A DNA stretch of 13,871 nt, from the NCBI GenBank assembly GCA_002478575.1, contig DLOX01000032.1, positions 1 to 13,871 of the forward strand, in the 5' to 3' direction. The DNA is from Sphingomonadales bacterium UBA7473 (GTDB lineage Bacteria; Pseudomonadota; Alphaproteobacteria; Sphingomonadales; Sphingomonadaceae). Both the position numbers and the translations under genes were made by a program. The notes under the pieces are model-generated. The model did no database searches, had not been told where the DNA came from, and saw only the letters and a program-made list of their open reading frames with translations. Shown piece by piece: positions 13,101 through 13,871 of the stretch (its first letter is position 1; every line of letters begins with the position of its first letter).

Positions 13101-13871
13101 TGCACCTCCACCGAGTATATCTCAGCGGGACGCCATCCCAAGCCAAGCGCCATGATGAAAGCAATGGTCAAAACAATGATCGCAAGCGCCATGCGCAAAA
13201 GATCAGGCCTCACCTTAGCGGCGAAGCGGGTTCCCAATTGAGCGCCAGTCACGCCGCCGATGAGGAGGAGGCCAGCCAAAACTATATCAACGGCATGTGT
13301 TGTGAGGGAGTGAACCAGCGTCGTTGCCGCAGTCACGAACAGGATTTGGAACAGCGACGTGCCGACCACAACGCGAGCGGGCATGCCAAGCAAATAGATC
13401 ATCGCGGGCACCATGATGAAGCCGCCGCCGACGCCCATGATGCCGGCCAGCAGGCCGATCGCCGCGCCAAGGCCCAAGACCGGGATGACGCTGACATAGA
13501 GCTTGGAGCGGCGGAACCGCATTTTCCACGGAAGCTTGTGGATCCAGTTGTGCTGGCCGCCGCGGCGAAGCGCTACTTTCTCGCCGCGCCGCGTGCGCAG
13601 GATCGCGCCGACGCTTTCAACCAGCATCATCGCTCCGACAGCGCCGAGAAACACCACGAACAGGATGGAGATAGCGAGATCGAGCTGGCCCCGCTCCTTG
13701 AGCCAAGTGTAGATGTAGATGCCGGCAGCCGAGCCGAACACGCCGCCGAGCAGCAGCATGAGGCCGAGCGGAACGTCGATCGTGGCGCGCTTGAAATGCG
13801 ACAGCGCGCTGGAAAATGACGACGCCACCACCTGGTTTGCACCGGTCGCCACGGCGACGGCGGGCGGGATG
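13097..13871 (-). CDS. TauE/SafE family anion permease, N-terminus beyond right edge
   Basis: A polytopic inner-membrane protein of the TauE/SafE (sulfite exporter-like) family, whose members move sulfite, sulfoacetate or related organosulfur anions. About 257 residues are visible. The frame is open to the edge and begins I-P-P-A-V-A-V-A-T-G-A-N-Q-V-V-A-S-S, which in this family follows the first glycine-rich repeat, so roughly 40-60 residues are missing. GTG 13852 is therefore not a real start. The second internal repeat is seen as G-I-M-G-V-G-G-G-F-I-M-V-P-A with V-V-G-T-S-L-F-Q after it. A basic cytoplasmic loop (R-T-R-R-G-E-K-V-A-L-R-R) separates the two halves. Its stop overlaps the start of TIGR02186. 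The substrate is not determined by sequence. Confidence 0.92.
   Translation of the reverse strand, partial: IPPAVAVATGANQVVASSFSSALSHFKRATIDVPLGLMLLLGGVFGSAAGIYIYTWLKERGQLDLAISILFVVFLGAVGAMMLVESVGAILRTRRGEKVALRRGGQHNWIHKLPWKMRFRRSKLYVSVIPVLGLGAAIGLLAGIMGVGGGFIMVPAMIYLLGMPARVVVGTSLFQILFVTAATTLVHSLTTHAVDIVLAGLLLIGGVTGAQLGTRFAAKVRPDLLRMALAIIVLTIAFIMALGLGWRPAEIYSVEVQ

Noticed and set aside
12591..13241. 216-codon plus-strand frame opposite the TIGR02186 gene
   Set aside because: Shadow of a recognised gene, with no domain features.
13100..13819. 239-codon plus-strand frame opposite the TauE/SafE permease
   Set aside because: Composition heavy in H, D, Q and R is typical of the complement of a membrane protein gene; no family recognised.
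10576..13871. HerA-like ATPase plus neighbours as a multi-gene phage defence system
   Set aside because: The neighbours are a permease pair and leucine-catabolism genes; no nuclease, Sir2 or other effector is visible in the window.

Overview
The window reads as chromosomal DNA of an alphaproteobacterium, most likely a sphingomonad. The supports are moderately high GC, the DUF1192 protein next to clpA, the alphaproteobacterial TIGR02186/TauE pair, and GC-rich intergenic repeats of the CCTCCCC/GGGGAGG type. This placement comes from recognising families and was not checked by a search.

Layout from left to right. Positions 1-353 hold a doubtful gene start leaving the left edge and a dense imperfect palindromic repeat. 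On the minus strand follows a PIG3-type NAD(P)H quinone oxidoreductase, divergent from a plus-strand block: DUF1192, then clpA. clpA ends at a long imperfect hairpin repeat (4067-4139). A strong sigma70-type promoter overlapped by a perfect palindrome (TTTGACA-TAG-TGTCAAA) then drives a compact operon: glutathione S-transferase, cupin, second glutathione S-transferase. nadC (NAD synthesis) and a secreted RNase T2 follow on the same strand.

The right half is on the minus strand. In its transcription order (right to left) it holds: a TauE/SafE permease cut by the window edge, a translationally coupled TIGR02186 membrane-anchored protein, a HerA-like hexameric ATPase with no nuclease partner in view, isovaleryl-CoA dehydrogenase (apparent TTG start), a coupled DUF4345 membrane protein, and an acyltransferase-3 membrane protein. 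The 3' end of that last gene overlaps the RNase T2 gene convergently by 26 bp.

Most of the window is ordinary housekeeping and metabolic sequence. The parts most worth a second look are the palindrome-controlled GST-cupin-GST operon, which encodes no regulator of its own, and the orphan HerA-like ATPase, whose codon use looks more AT-leaning than that of its neighbours. I saw no tRNA, rRNA, CRISPR array, insertion sequence or obvious phage or defence island.
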